Positions 1 to 7,573 of a stretch of DNA of 28,155 bases are shown in pieces (the first letter of the stretch is position 1; each line of letters starts with the position of its first letter). The stretch comes from Phycisphaerales bacterium UBA6054 (lineage in GTDB: Bacteria; Planctomycetota; Phycisphaerae; Phycisphaerales; UBA1924). The position numbers and the translations under genes were made by a program. Under the pieces are notes generated by a model, which did no database searches, was not told the DNA's origin, and saw only the letters and a list, made by a program, of their open reading frames with translations. The stretch lies in contig DIYM01000093.1 in assembly GCA_002429045.1 (NCBI GenBank), forward strand, positions 1-28,155. Reading direction: 5' to 3'.

Positions 1-47
1 CACGCCGGCGGCCCGATCGGGCATCACCGACGAGGAGCGAGAGCGTC

Positions 48-1205
48 ATGGATCACGGGCAAGACAACGCAGGGCACCGCGACGACGGTCATCCCGCGGA
101 TCCGGTCCCGATCCGCGCCCGCGTGCTGGTCGTCAGCGCCCGCCCGTCGCTGAAGCGCAAGATCGAGTCGATGTTCGGCCCGGAGGTCGAGTCGTTGCGG
201 TTCGCCCGGGGTGGCGCGGCCGCCGATCGGATGCTCGACGACGCCGCCTGCGATCTGATCATCATCGATCGGGCCCTCCCCGGCGAGGACGGGCTTGATG
301 TGCTCGAGCGTGCGGCCGAGGCCCGCCCGGGGCTGTCCGGTGTGGTGATCATCGACTCGCCCAGCGCCGACGACGCCGTGCGTGCGATGCGGGCGGGCGC
401 GTGCGATCTGATCTCGCCCCGGACACGCTCGGGCGAGGTCCGGCGTCGGATCGAGGCCGCGGCCCGCAAGGCGGAGCGGTCACGCAGCCGCGAGGAACGC
501 GTCGGGCGCCTGCGCAGGCTCTGCCACACGCTCAAGGACGCCCGCGAGCAGGTGTCCGGTCAGGTGGGCGAGCTCTGCAACGATCTCGTCGAGGCGTACC
601 GGGATATGTCGGACCAGCTCACAGACACCCGCATGACCGGCGAGCTCGAAACGCTCCTGGGGCAGGAGCTCGAGATCGAGGGCCTGCTGCGGACCATGCT
701 CGAGTACACGCTCGCGAAGCTGGGCCCGACCAACGCGGCGGTGTTCCTGCCCTCCTCGGGGGGCGAGTTCTCGCTGGGCGCCTACGTCAACCACGACGTT
801 CCCAAGGATCACGCCGAGCTGATGCTCGATCACCTCGCCGATTCGCTCGCACCCGTCTTCGAGGAGCGTCCGGGCGTGCACGAGCTGAGCGGGCACACCG
901 AGATCGCCGCCTGGCTGGGGGCGGACGCGCACTGGCTGGAAGACCGCGGCACGCTGGTGTATTCGTGCTGCGCGGACGACGAGTGCCTCGCGGTGCTGAC
1001 GCTGTTCCGCGATCAGGGTCGTGCGTTCGCCGAGCAGGACGTGCGGACGGTTTCGATCATCGGCGGGCTGTTCTGCGACCAACTCGAGCGGGTGATCCGC
1101 GTGCACCACAGGCACCTGCCCAAGGACTCGTGGGGCGTGTTCGATCCGCCGACGCGTGACGATACGGACGACTTCGGGTTCGAGGACTACGGCAACGCCG
1201 CCTGA
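48..1205 (+). CDS. Degenerate response-regulator receiver fused to a GAF-like domain
   Basis: Cytosolic signalling protein of 385 aa. Residues 24-140 have the receiver fold pattern with the phospho-acceptor Asp at D74 (IIID-x-ALPG). The acidic pair expected after strand 1 is S30-A31, and the conserved Lys before Pro is S123, so phosphorylation chemistry is probably impaired. Residues 145-195 look like a helical linker rich in Arg, Glu and Leu. Residues 205-350 resemble a GAF domain by pattern only. The C-terminus is acidic, and no DNA-binding or enzymatic output domain is visible. The ATG is preceded by GAGGAG (32-37). It converges with the next gene with ten bases between stops. The receiver call is firm; the ligand, partner and GAF assignment are uncertain. 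Confidence 0.8.
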   Translation: MDHGQDNAGHRDDGHPADPVPIRARVLVVSARPSLKRKIESMFGPEVESLRFARGGAAADRMLDDAACDLIIIDRALPGEDGLDVLERAAEARPGLSGVVIIDSPSADDAVRAMRAGACDLISPRTRSGEVRRRIEAAARKAERSRSREERVGRLRRLCHTLKDAREQVSGQVGELCNDLVEAYRDMSDQLTDTRMTGELETLLGQELEIEGLLRTMLEYTLAKLGPTNAAVFLPSSGGEFSLGAYVNHDVPKDHAELMLDHLADSLAPVFEERPGVHELSGHTEIAAWLGADAHWLEDRGTLVYSCCADDECLAVLTLFRDQGRAFAEQDVRTVSIIGGLFCDQLERVIRVHHRHLPKDSWGVFDPPTRDDTDDFGFEDYGNAA

Positions 1206-1215
1206 TCTGGCCCGG

Positions 1216-1752
1216 TCAGTCCTTCATCCGTTCGAACGCGATCACGGTGTCCGTCTGTTCATCGCCAAAGCCGAGCACGACCCCGGCCCGATCCCGGGTC
1301 CTCAGGTCGTAGGTCATGGTCCGCAGCGACCCCGTTCCCGACTCGGCTTCGAACGAGAGCACGCCGTCACGGGCACCGGCCAGCGTGAGGACCATCGGCC
1401 CCCCGGCCTCGCTCTTCCACGGGTTCATGTGCTTGTCGAAGTGGCGCACACGGAGCCGGACGGCGTCCCGCTCGGCGGTGATCGTCATCAGCTCGTACAA
1501 GCGGACCGTGCCGTCATCGGCGTACCAGCGGAGCGCTCCGGTGATGTTGTTGCCGTGCGCCGGCATCCAGGTCTCCTGCATGGGAGGCCCATCGCCCGCG
1601 GTGGTCCAGGTCCCGATCAGCGGCTCGAAGACGCTGAGATCCATCTGGTCCGACGGCAACGAGCCGGGCGGTGGCGCGAGATCGTGGGGGGTCGGCGGGA
1701 GGCGAGGGCTGGCAGCCGCCAAGACGGCGGTGATGATCATGGCGGTGTGCAT
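1216..1752 (-). CDS. Exported DUF6265-like protein
   Basis: 178 aa with an N-terminal hydrophobic stretch (residues 4-14) that looks like a signal peptide, then a Pro-rich linker. The body (residues 40-176) matches what I recall of DUF6265: a start near LIGTWT, then ETWMPAHGNNITG, an LYELMTI strand and RVRHFDKHMNPW, ending in an IAFERM strand. That pattern suggests a lipocalin-like beta-barrel of unknown function. It is the second gene after the VOC gene, 15 bases downstream on the same strand, with GAGG about nine bases before the ATG, so the two are probably co-transcribed. The family assignment is from pattern memory; no function is claimed. Confidence 0.75.
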   Translation of the reverse strand: MHTAMIITAVLAAASPRLPPTPHDLAPPPGSLPSDQMDLSVFEPLIGTWTTAGDGPPMQETWMPAHGNNITGALRWYADDGTVRLYELMTITAERDAVRLRVRHFDKHMNPWKSEAGGPMVLTLAGARDGVLSFEAESGTGSLRTMTYDLRTRDRAGVVLGFGDEQTDTVIAFERMKD

Positions 1753-1767
1753 CGGTGAGATCCTCGG

Positions 1768-2151
1768 TCAGCGGGTGGAGTCTTCGAGCGATTCGTAGAG
1801 CATGAGCGCGTTATCGTCGGGGTCGTAGAACGTGGCGAGGCTGACCATGCCCGGGATGGTCTGGGTCTCGCCGTCGAAGTGGACACCGGCGGCCTCGAGC
1901 TTGGCGCGTGCGTCGGCGATGTCCTTCACCCCGAACGTGGGCACGGGACCGCCGGGCTTGACGTGCTCGACCTGCGACAGCCCGACGTTGACGCCCGGGG
2001 TCTCGGTGCTGACCTCGGCCCAGCCCATGTCTTCCATCCGGTACAGCAGCCCGAACCCGAGGATGTCCTGGTACCAGGCGAGCGATTTTTCGAGGTCGCT
2101 GCACCGCATCGCGATGGTGAGCCCGGCGTCGTAGTTCAGATGTGAAGGCAT
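1768..2151 (-). CDS. VOC (glyoxalase/bleomycin-resistance) family protein
   Basis: 127 aa, the normal size for a single vicinal-oxygen-chelate protein with two beta-alpha-beta-beta-beta halves. Half one runs from about residue 9, with the typical DLEKSLAWYQDILGF helix at 19-33. Half two begins near residue 70, with VKDIADARAKLEAAGV at 75-90 and the closing YDPDDNALMLYES at 109-121. Such proteins act as dioxygenases, isomerases, thiol transferases or drug-binding proteins, and the sequence does not decide which. AGGAG lies six bases before the ATG. It is first in a two-gene minus-strand operon divergent from an HxlR-type regulator, a common arrangement for genes induced by reactive electrophiles or aromatic compounds. 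Confidence 0.88.
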   Translation of the reverse strand: MPSHLNYDAGLTIAMRCSDLEKSLAWYQDILGFGLLYRMEDMGWAEVSTETPGVNVGLSQVEHVKPGGPVPTFGVKDIADARAKLEAAGVHFDGETQTIPGMVSLATFYDPDDNALMLYESLEDSTR

Positions 2152-2176
2152 GGTGATCTCCTGTGTGTGATTCTGC

Positions 2177-2205
2177 TTGACGATTTAAAATATAGTAACT
2201 ATACT
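2177..2205 (+). promoter_or_regulatory. Promoter for the HxlR-type regulator
   Basis: TTGACG at 2177-2182 and TATACT at 2200-2205 are separated by exactly 17 bases, a near-consensus sigma-70-type promoter. It points toward the regulator whose ATG is at 2246. Its -10 end overlaps the palindrome at 2191-2203, so a bound regulator could repress its own gene. Confidence 0.7.
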
Positions 2206-2215
2206 CTGGTTTCAA
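2187..2215 (-). promoter_or_regulatory. Divergent promoter for the VOC/DUF6265 operon
   Basis: On the minus strand TTGAAA (2215-2210) is followed after 17 bases by TATTTT (2192-2187). It faces the VOC start at 2151 and overlaps the opposite promoter almost completely. The palindrome 2191-2203 lies in its spacer and touches its -10. The -10 is the weaker element. Confidence 0.5.
2191..2203. promoter_or_regulatory. Perfect palindrome, likely operator shared by divergent promoters
   Basis: TATAGT-A-ACTATA has perfect six-base arms around one central base, in an AT-rich island inside very GC-rich DNA. It sits where two opposed promoters overlap, between the regulator and the VOC operon. HxlR-family repressors are known to bind short palindromes with TACT/AGTA-like arms. 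Binding by the neighbouring regulator is inferred. Confidence 0.6.
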
Positions 2216-2245
2216 GCCGCGCTCGGCGGGCTTTTGGAGAATTGC

Positions 2246-2824
2246 ATGGACGACGCCACAGGCAGGACATCTGGAAGGGCGGGAGAGCGGAGTCTGCTCA
2301 CCGGGCTCTTCGCGCGTCGCTGGGCGGTGCCGCTGCTGGCCGAGCTGGAGTCCGGCGGCGGGGGCGGGCGCCTGGTCGCCCTCGCGAACCGCACCGGCGC
2401 GGGGCGGGCGACCGCGAGACAGTCGATCGATCTGCTGCTCGAGCTGGGCCTCGTGCAAGAGAACAGCGGGCACGGGCACCCGCTCCGCCCCGAGTTCGTG
2501 CTGACCGGGCGGGGACGCGTGGCGGCGCCTCCGTCGGCGGCGCTAGTGCGGGCGCTCGAACGGATCGACGCGATGGACCTTGGGCTGCGGAAGTGGTCGA
2601 TGCCCGCGTTGGCCGCCGTGGGAAGCGGGGCGCACCGGTTTGGCGAGATCACCGACGCGCTGGGCTTCGTGACGGATCGGGCGGCGTCGATCGCGCTGGG
2701 CGATCTGGAATCGATCGGGTTGGTCCGAAGGGTGATCGAAGACGGGCGCCCGCCGCGTCCGGTCTACAACGTGTCGGCGCGGTCATCCGCGTGCCTGCGG
2801 GCGCTGCGGGCGATGGTGCAGTGA
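2246..2824 (+). CDS. Transcriptional regulator with two tandem HxlR-like winged helices
   Basis: 192 aa from the ATG at 2246, chosen over an in-frame TTG at 2234 because GGAGA (2236-2240) sits five bases before the ATG. Residues 17-95 follow the HxlR pattern: LLTGLFARRWAVPLLAEL, then a recognition-helix region, LLELGLVQEN, a wing and a closing LTGRGR. Residues 110-190 repeat the plan in the same order: LGLRKWSMPALAAV, RFGEITDALG, LGDLESIGLV, wing, PVYNVS. Typical HxlR proteins are 100-130 aa with one such domain and work as dimers, so one chain may mimic a dimer. No N-terminal redox cysteine is visible. It probably controls the divergent VOC operon and itself. Confidence 0.8.
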   Translation: MDDATGRTSGRAGERSLLTGLFARRWAVPLLAELESGGGGGRLVALANRTGAGRATARQSIDLLLELGLVQENSGHGHPLRPEFVLTGRGRVAAPPSAALVRALERIDAMDLGLRKWSMPALAAVGSGAHRFGEITDALGFVTDRAASIALGDLESIGLVRRVIEDGRPPRPVYNVSARSSACLRALRAMVQ

Positions 2825-2981
2825 GCGCCGAGGGCTGAAATCCGAGCGCCAAAAGTCCCAATAAAGCACCGGAGGCGTCGCCGGAGGGTCCTGGCGGACG
2901 CGCAGGGTCTCCCCCGAAACAGCACGTTTGATGCGCACGTCCGGTAAGATCGGATGCGCGATCCGTGCGGGAGGATTTCAC

Positions 2982-3548
2982 ATGTTCGACGCTCTCTTCG
3001 GCGGTCAGGCTCCCTGGTTCACGGCCCCCGCCTTGTTCGGAACCGGGTTCCTCGTCTTGCAGCTCGGGCTGTCCCAGGTGGGCGGGGACATGGACGGCGA
3101 CGGCGTTGCGGACTCGCACATGGACGATCCCGGCGCGGACGCGAAGCTGCTGAGCACGCAGACGTTGGCCGCGTTCATGGTGGGGTTCGGCTGGATCGGG
3201 CTGGTCTGTTTCCGCGCGGTCGAGCTGAGTTTTTTCGTCTCGGTGCTGGCGGGTGTCGCGGCCGGTTTCGGTGTCGGTTACATGATCTACCAGATCACCA
3301 GGTCGATGATGAAGCTCCAGTCCGACGCCAACCTGCGGCTGTCGAAGACGGTCGGCATGGAAGCACCCGTGTACATCATGATCCCGCCGCGCGGCGGGGG
3401 CACCGGGCGGATCATGCTGGTGCACAACAACGGGCAGCACGAGCTGCACGCGCGCCAGGAGGGTGACGAGCCGATCGCGACCCACGCGACCGTGCGGATC
3501 GTCGAGGCCGACGAGGCCGGCGGTGTGGTCGTCGTCGAGCCCGCCTGA
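2982..3548 (+). CDS. NfeD/YqiJ-like membrane protein, flotillin partner
   Basis: 188 aa from the ATG at 2982, chosen because GGAGGA (2970-2975) lies six bases upstream; longer in-frame starts lack a ribosome site. Hydrophobic segments lie near residues 13-31, 62-80 and 83-104. A soluble domain from about 122 to 188 fits the OB-fold tail of NfeD proteins. The loop between the first two segments is acidic and contains DMDGDGVAD (36-44), which has the D-x-D-x-D-G spacing of calcium loops. NfeD-type proteins are encoded next to flotillins and work with them in membrane microdomains, and here flotillin follows after 84 bases on the same strand. A TAAGAT box at 2945-2950 may be the -10, but I see no matching -35. 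Confidence 0.82.
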   Translation: MFDALFGGQAPWFTAPALFGTGFLVLQLGLSQVGGDMDGDGVADSHMDDPGADAKLLSTQTLAAFMVGFGWIGLVCFRAVELSFFVSVLAGVAAGFGVGYMIYQITRSMMKLQSDANLRLSKTVGMEAPVYIMIPPRGGGTGRIMLVHNNGQHELHARQEGDEPIATHATVRIVEADEAGGVVVVEPA

Positions 3549-3632
3549 ACCTTGACACATCATTCATGCGGCGTCGCCCCGTAGGCGGCGGCCGCTCCCC
3601 TTCCATCCAAACACAATCTACGGAGGACCAAT

Positions 3633-5240
3633 ATGGATAGGACGCTCACTCTCGCACAATCCGGATCCGGCATGGGCACCGGGGTGGTCATCATCGTGGC
3701 GATCGCGGTGGTGCTGTTCCTGGTGTTCTTCTGCCTGATGTTCTATGCGACACGGTACAAGCGTTGCCCGTCGAACCGGATCCTGGTGATCTGGGGACGC
3801 AGCGGGAACCAGTCGGCCAAGTGCTACCACGGCGGCGGGCGGTTCGTGTGGCCGGTCATCCAGGACTACGGCTTCATGTCGCTCGAGCCGCTATCGATCG
3901 ACATCCCGCTCGAGGGCGCGCTGTCGCTGAACAACATCCGCGTGAACGTGCCCAGCACGTTCACGGTGGGTATCTCCAAGAGCCCGGTGATGATGGCCAA
4001 CGCGGCCGAGCGTCTGCTCGGGCTCGGTGCCGCCCAGATCCGCGAGCAGGCGCAGGACATCATCCTGGGCCAGCTGCGCCTGGTGATCGCGACGCTGTCG
4101 ATCGAGGAGATCAACACCGACCGCGAGAAGTTCATGAGCCTGATCAACGAGAACGTGGCGCAGGAGATCAACAAGATCGGTCTCGAGCTGATCAACGTGA
4201 ACATCCGCGATATCACCGATGAGTCGGGCTACATCGTGGCGATCGGTCAGCGTGCGGCCGCCGAGGCGATCAACCGGGCCAAGGTCGAGGTCGCGGGCCA
4301 GGAACGCGAGGGCGCGGTCGGTGAGGCGGTCGCGGTGCGCGAGCGGAACGTGCGTGTGGCCGAGGAACGCGCGATGGCCGAGAAGGGCCAGAAGGCGGCC
4401 GAGCAGACCCAGCGTGTCGAGGTCGCCCGGCTCGAAGCCGAGGCGGTCAAGGGCGAGGTCGAGTCCAAGCGCGATCTCGAGATCGCGACCGCGGAGAGGA
4501 CCGCGGAAACGGTGGCGGCGTCGAAGCGGGCCGAGCGGGAACAGCGTGTGCAGGTCGCCTCGGCGGAAGCGAGCGCGGTCGAGGGCGAGAACATGAGTTC
4601 CGCGAAGGTCGCCGAATCGAACGCCCAGCTCGCCGAGATCCGGGCCGAGGCGAAGCGCCGCTCGGATGTCGCGTCGGCGGAGGCACGCCAGAAGATCTTC
4701 CTCGCCGAGCGTGAGGAGGAGTTGGCGAGGCTGGCCAAGGACGAGCTGGCGCCGCAAGAGATCGAGAAGAAGCGGATCGAGATCGAGGCCGAGGCGGTCG
4801 CCGAGCGCGAACGCCGCGAGGCCCGAGGCGAAGCGGACGCCACGTTGGCGAAGTACGAGGCCGAGGCGAAGGGCGTGCAGCAAGTCCTCGAAGCCAAGGC
4901 CGAGGGCTACCGCCAGCTGGTCCAGGCATGCGCCGAGAACCCGCAGGTTGCGCCGACGCTCTTGATGATCGAGCAGCTCCCGCAGCTGGTGGCCGAGCAG
5001 GTCAAGGCGATCAGCAACCTGAAGATCGACAAGATCACGGTGTGGGACTCGGGACGCGGGCAGAACGGTGAGGGCAGCCGCAACGCGACCTCGGACTTCC
5101 TGTCGGGCATGATCGGGTCGCTGCCGCAGGTGCACGAGCTTGCCAAGCAGGCCGGCATCGACTTGCCCACGGCGCTCGGCAAGGTGGTCGAGCACGAGGA
5201 GCCGGCTCCGACTTCGCGTCCGAGTGACGGCAACGCGTGA
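3633..5240 (+). CDS. Flotillin family protein (YqiK/FloT type)
   Basis: 535 aa, the usual size for bacterial flotillin. A hydrophobic anchor spans residues 17-38. The SPFH/band-7 domain covers roughly 45-215. A long alternating Ala/Glu-rich coiled coil, with many AEA, VAEE and REEELARL segments, runs from about 215 to 445. The tail (450-535) includes the LPQLVAEQVKAISNLKIDKITVWDSG region typical of flotillin C-termini. Flotillins oligomerise on the inner face of the cytoplasmic membrane and scaffold microdomains. GGAGGA (3622-3627) is five bases before the ATG. It follows the NfeD-like gene and is ended by a strong hairpin, so the two form one transcription unit. TTGACA occurs at 3552, but I could not pair it with a -10. 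Confidence 0.93.
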   Translation: MDRTLTLAQSGSGMGTGVVIIVAIAVVLFLVFFCLMFYATRYKRCPSNRILVIWGRSGNQSAKCYHGGGRFVWPVIQDYGFMSLEPLSIDIPLEGALSLNNIRVNVPSTFTVGISKSPVMMANAAERLLGLGAAQIREQAQDIILGQLRLVIATLSIEEINTDREKFMSLINENVAQEINKIGLELINVNIRDITDESGYIVAIGQRAAAEAINRAKVEVAGQEREGAVGEAVAVRERNVRVAEERAMAEKGQKAAEQTQRVEVARLEAEAVKGEVESKRDLEIATAERTAETVAASKRAEREQRVQVASAEASAVEGENMSSAKVAESNAQLAEIRAEAKRRSDVASAEARQKIFLAEREEELARLAKDELAPQEIEKKRIEIEAEAVAERERREARGEADATLAKYEAEAKGVQQVLEAKAEGYRQLVQACAENPQVAPTLLMIEQLPQLVAEQVKAISNLKIDKITVWDSGRGQNGEGSRNATSDFLSGMIGSLPQVHELAKQAGIDLPTALGKVVEHEEPAPTSRPSDGNA

Positions 5241-5267
5241 CACCGCTCGGTTGGAGACTCAAAGCGA

Positions 5268-5295
5268 AAGCCGCCCCGGAGATCCGGGGCGGCTT
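5268..5295. terminator. Bidirectional hairpin terminator between flotillin and receptor genes
   Basis: Perfect inverted repeat with arms AAGCCGCCCCGGA (5268-5280) and its complement (5283-5295), with A residues on one flank and TTC on the other. It lies 27 bases after the flotillin stop and 26 before the stop of the convergent receptor gene, so it can serve both strands. The outer sequence AAAGCCG...CGGCTT is shared with the hairpin at 20048. Confidence 0.85.
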
Positions 5296-5321
5296 CCTGT
5301 CCGATTGGTAGCGGATTGTGG

Positions 5322-6839
5322 CTACACGACGAAGCGCTCGGCGGTCTCGGTCAGCGAGTCGATCTGTCGTGCGAGCCCGTCGCACGACTGCGCCGAGTGC
5401 TCCGCGGCAGAGTTCACCTCGTTGATCGCCTCGGCGATGCCCGCGATCTCCGTCGCGAGTTGCTCCACGCCGTTCACGATGTCCCCGAGGGAGTCGGCGG
5501 CTTTGGTGGCGAGGCTGGCGTTCTGCCCGGCTTCGCCGACGGTGGCGCGCATCTGATCGGCGGCGTCCCGGGAGTTATCCCGCAGTTCGGTGATCGCGTC
5601 GCGGATCTCTGACGCAGCCGACAGCGAGCGATCGGCCAGCTTGCGGACCTCGTCGGCGACGACCGCGAACCCGCGCCCGTGCTCACCCGCGCGGGCGGCT
5701 TCGATCGCGGCGTTGAGCGCCAGCAGGTTGGTCTGATCGGCGATATCGCCGATCGTCTGGACGAACTCGGCGATCGTGTCGCTCGCGGTCACGAACTCGG
5801 CGACAGCGGAGGCCGACTCTTCGATCTTGGAGCGGATCTCCTCCATGTTCCGGATGGAGTACCCGATCACCTCCCCGCCCTCGCCCGCGCTGCTTTTGGC
5901 CAGGTCTGCGCGTTCGATCGCGGAACTCGCACGCTCGGACATGCTCTGCGTGATGCCCGAGGTTTCGGCCGCGGCGTCGGCGATGTTCATCGAGGCGGTC
6001 CTCGAATCGATCGCGGTCGACTTGATCACCGTGATGGTCTCACGCATCGATTCGAGGAACCCATCGACCGCGTTCCCGACGAGCGCCAGGCCCGAGCCGT
6101 CGTCCTTCATCGAGAGGCTCTTGGTCAGATCGCGTGAGGATTCGATCTCGGCAAGCCGGCTCCCCATCGAGGCGGCGGCTTGCGTGATGCTCTCGGCGAC
6201 CCGGTCGAGCCGGGTCTCGCGATCGGCGGCGGCTTTCATCTCGGCGTAACCACGCACCGAGGCGTACGACAGGAACCCGACCTCGGCGAGCAGCCACACC
6301 GCGTGCTCGAGCCAGCGGAGCTTGCTGACATCCGGGATCCCGAAGATCGATTGCGGGAAGACGAGGTTCCGGATGATGTGATCCGCGGCGACCACGCCGG
6401 TCGCGCCGGCCAGCACCCGCCAATCGCGGTACATCGCCAGAACGGCCATCGACGCGAAGTAATGGAAATGGAACTCGATCCGCCCGCCCCCCGCGTGGAC
6501 GAAGAGCCCGCCCATCACCGCGAACCCGACACCCACGCTCATGCGTGTCGCCAGCACGCCGGGCGAGAACCACGCCAGCGCCGCCGGCACCGCTGTGGCC
6601 AGCCCGCCCAGCAGCACCGACCCGATCAGATGCACGTTCGGGCTCGATGTCGCGCCGATCCAGGTCTTCGGGGAGTACATCAGCGCGATGGCGATCAGCA
6701 CGACCCACTGCGCACCGAGTGCGCACGCCAGCACCCGATCGGTCCGGGCGTGGAGTTCGTGGAGCATCGCCCCGAGGCGTTCGGTCAACGATGCGACAGA
6801 GTCGTCGTCGTGGTGTTGTTCGTGGGTCAAGGTTGGCAC
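5322..6839 (-). CDS. Methyl-accepting chemotaxis-type receptor with a histidine-rich membrane sensor
   Basis: 505 aa. Residues 36-200 hold about five or six membrane helices without a large periplasmic domain. Residues 260-505 form the cytoplasmic signalling coiled coil with the hairpin tip IADQTNLLALNAAIEAARAGE (about 366-386) and GRGFAVVADEVRKLADRS, diagnostic of MCPs. The membrane part carries H115, H124, H126, H154 and H179, including FHFHYF followed by LAMYRDWRVL. I recall this H-x-H-F-F...L-x-x-YxDW pattern from membrane sensors of planctomycetes and proteobacteria, but the ligand is unknown to me. No other chemotaxis gene is nearby. The start overlaps the end of the RedB-like gene by 13 bases, so translation is probably coupled. 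Confidence 0.92.
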   Translation of the reverse strand: MPTLTHEQHHDDDSVASLTERLGAMLHELHARTDRVLACALGAQWVVLIAIALMYSPKTWIGATSSPNVHLIGSVLLGGLATAVPAALAWFSPGVLATRMSVGVGFAVMGGLFVHAGGGRIEFHFHYFASMAVLAMYRDWRVLAGATGVVAADHIIRNLVFPQSIFGIPDVSKLRWLEHAVWLLAEVGFLSYASVRGYAEMKAAADRETRLDRVAESITQAAASMGSRLAEIESSRDLTKSLSMKDDGSGLALVGNAVDGFLESMRETITVIKSTAIDSRTASMNIADAAAETSGITQSMSERASSAIERADLAKSSAGEGGEVIGYSIRNMEEIRSKIEESASAVAEFVTASDTIAEFVQTIGDIADQTNLLALNAAIEAARAGEHGRGFAVVADEVRKLADRSLSAASEIRDAITELRDNSRDAADQMRATVGEAGQNASLATKAADSLGDIVNGVEQLATEIAGIAEAINEVNSAAEHSAQSCDGLARQIDSLTETAERFVV

Positions 6840-7534
6840 GGCGGTGCTCCTCCGGTTGTGCAGGATCCGAGGGGTGATGAATAGGTCTTGGGCGTCTGGG
6901 TGTCGGTCCGGATCGGGCAGCCGTACACCGGCGCCGCTGGCGCGGGCGGGTCATCGCCACTGAGCAACGCACGCACCGATGCCGACCCCGTGTTGGGGCC
7001 GGTGTGTGACCGCGTTGGGGTGACGCCGCCCGCGAACCGGAGCCGTCCGCCCCGGTCGTACACGCTGACGAAGCCGCTGGTGACCCCGCCGAGGCGTTGG
7101 GCGATCGCGCCGTCGGTGTCGATCACGACGCGGGTGTGCTCGCGCTCGGCGAGCGATGCCATCGCGGGCGTGCTCGCGAATCCCGGCATGTGCTCCGGCT
7201 CGTACGCGAGCACGAACAGCCGGTAGGGCTCGCTGGCGTGCGCCAGCGCGTAGCGGAGTTCTTGGATCGAGGCCCGGGTGCAGGGGCACTCCGGGTGGGC
7301 CGCCATCACGACCGTCCACACCCCCGGATACGCCGGGGCGTGGCGCGCCGGTCCGTCGTCGAAGAGTCGATCGAGGCCCAGCCCGATCGGCCAGACGGCT
7401 GGTGTCTCGGAGACCTCGCCGGCACGGCTCGCGTAGGCACCGAGCACGCCCGCGCCGGCGCCGAACGCCATCAGCCAGAGCGAGAAGAGCGCCCAATAAA
7501 GGACCGGCCGGGGTGTTTTTTTAGGGAACTCCAC
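6827..7534 (-). CDS. RedB-like membrane-anchored thioredoxin-fold protein
   Basis: I place the start at the GTG at 7534, giving EFPKKTPRP before the membrane helix; a GTG at 7579 would add 15 residues but lies inside a palindrome. Neither has a good ribosome site. After the helix (about residues 9-33) comes a domain with VWTVVMAAHPECPCTRAS, placing a C-x-C pair where thioredoxin and SCO-like proteins carry their active cysteines, followed by the VIDTDGAIAQRLGG and GFVSVYDRGGRLRFAGG strands of that fold. The pattern resembles proteins annotated RedB. It is probably exported, facing outside the membrane. Its last 13 bases overlap the receptor start, which suggests a shared job, possibly redox or metal sensing (inference). 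Confidence 0.78.
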   Translation of the reverse strand: MEFPKKTPRPVLYWALFSLWLMAFGAGAGVLGAYASRAGEVSETPAVWPIGLGLDRLFDDGPARHAPAYPGVWTVVMAAHPECPCTRASIQELRYALAHASEPYRLFVLAYEPEHMPGFASTPAMASLAEREHTRVVIDTDGAIAQRLGGVTSGFVSVYDRGGRLRFAGGVTPTRSHTGPNTGSASVRALLSGDDPPAPAAPVYGCPIRTDTQTPKTYSSPLGSCTTGGAPPCQP

Positions 7535-7573
7535 GTACGGGCATCGGTCTTGTGCGCGTCGGACTCCGGTCCT

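Noticed and set aside
2825..2927. Direct repeats (GAGCGCC and CCGGAGG copies) after the regulator gene
   Set aside because: Seven-base direct repeats are expected by chance in GC-rich DNA; they do not form a hairpin and have no flanking signal.
3552..3557. Perfect TTGACA just after the NfeD-like gene
   Set aside because: No acceptable -10 at 15-19 bases; the following bases are GC-rich. A separate flotillin promoter is not supported.
3891..5243. 450-codon minus-strand frame opposite flotillin
   Set aside because: Composition mirrors the repeated coiled-coil codons of flotillin; no motif, no ribosome site, and it would cross the flotillin coding region completely.
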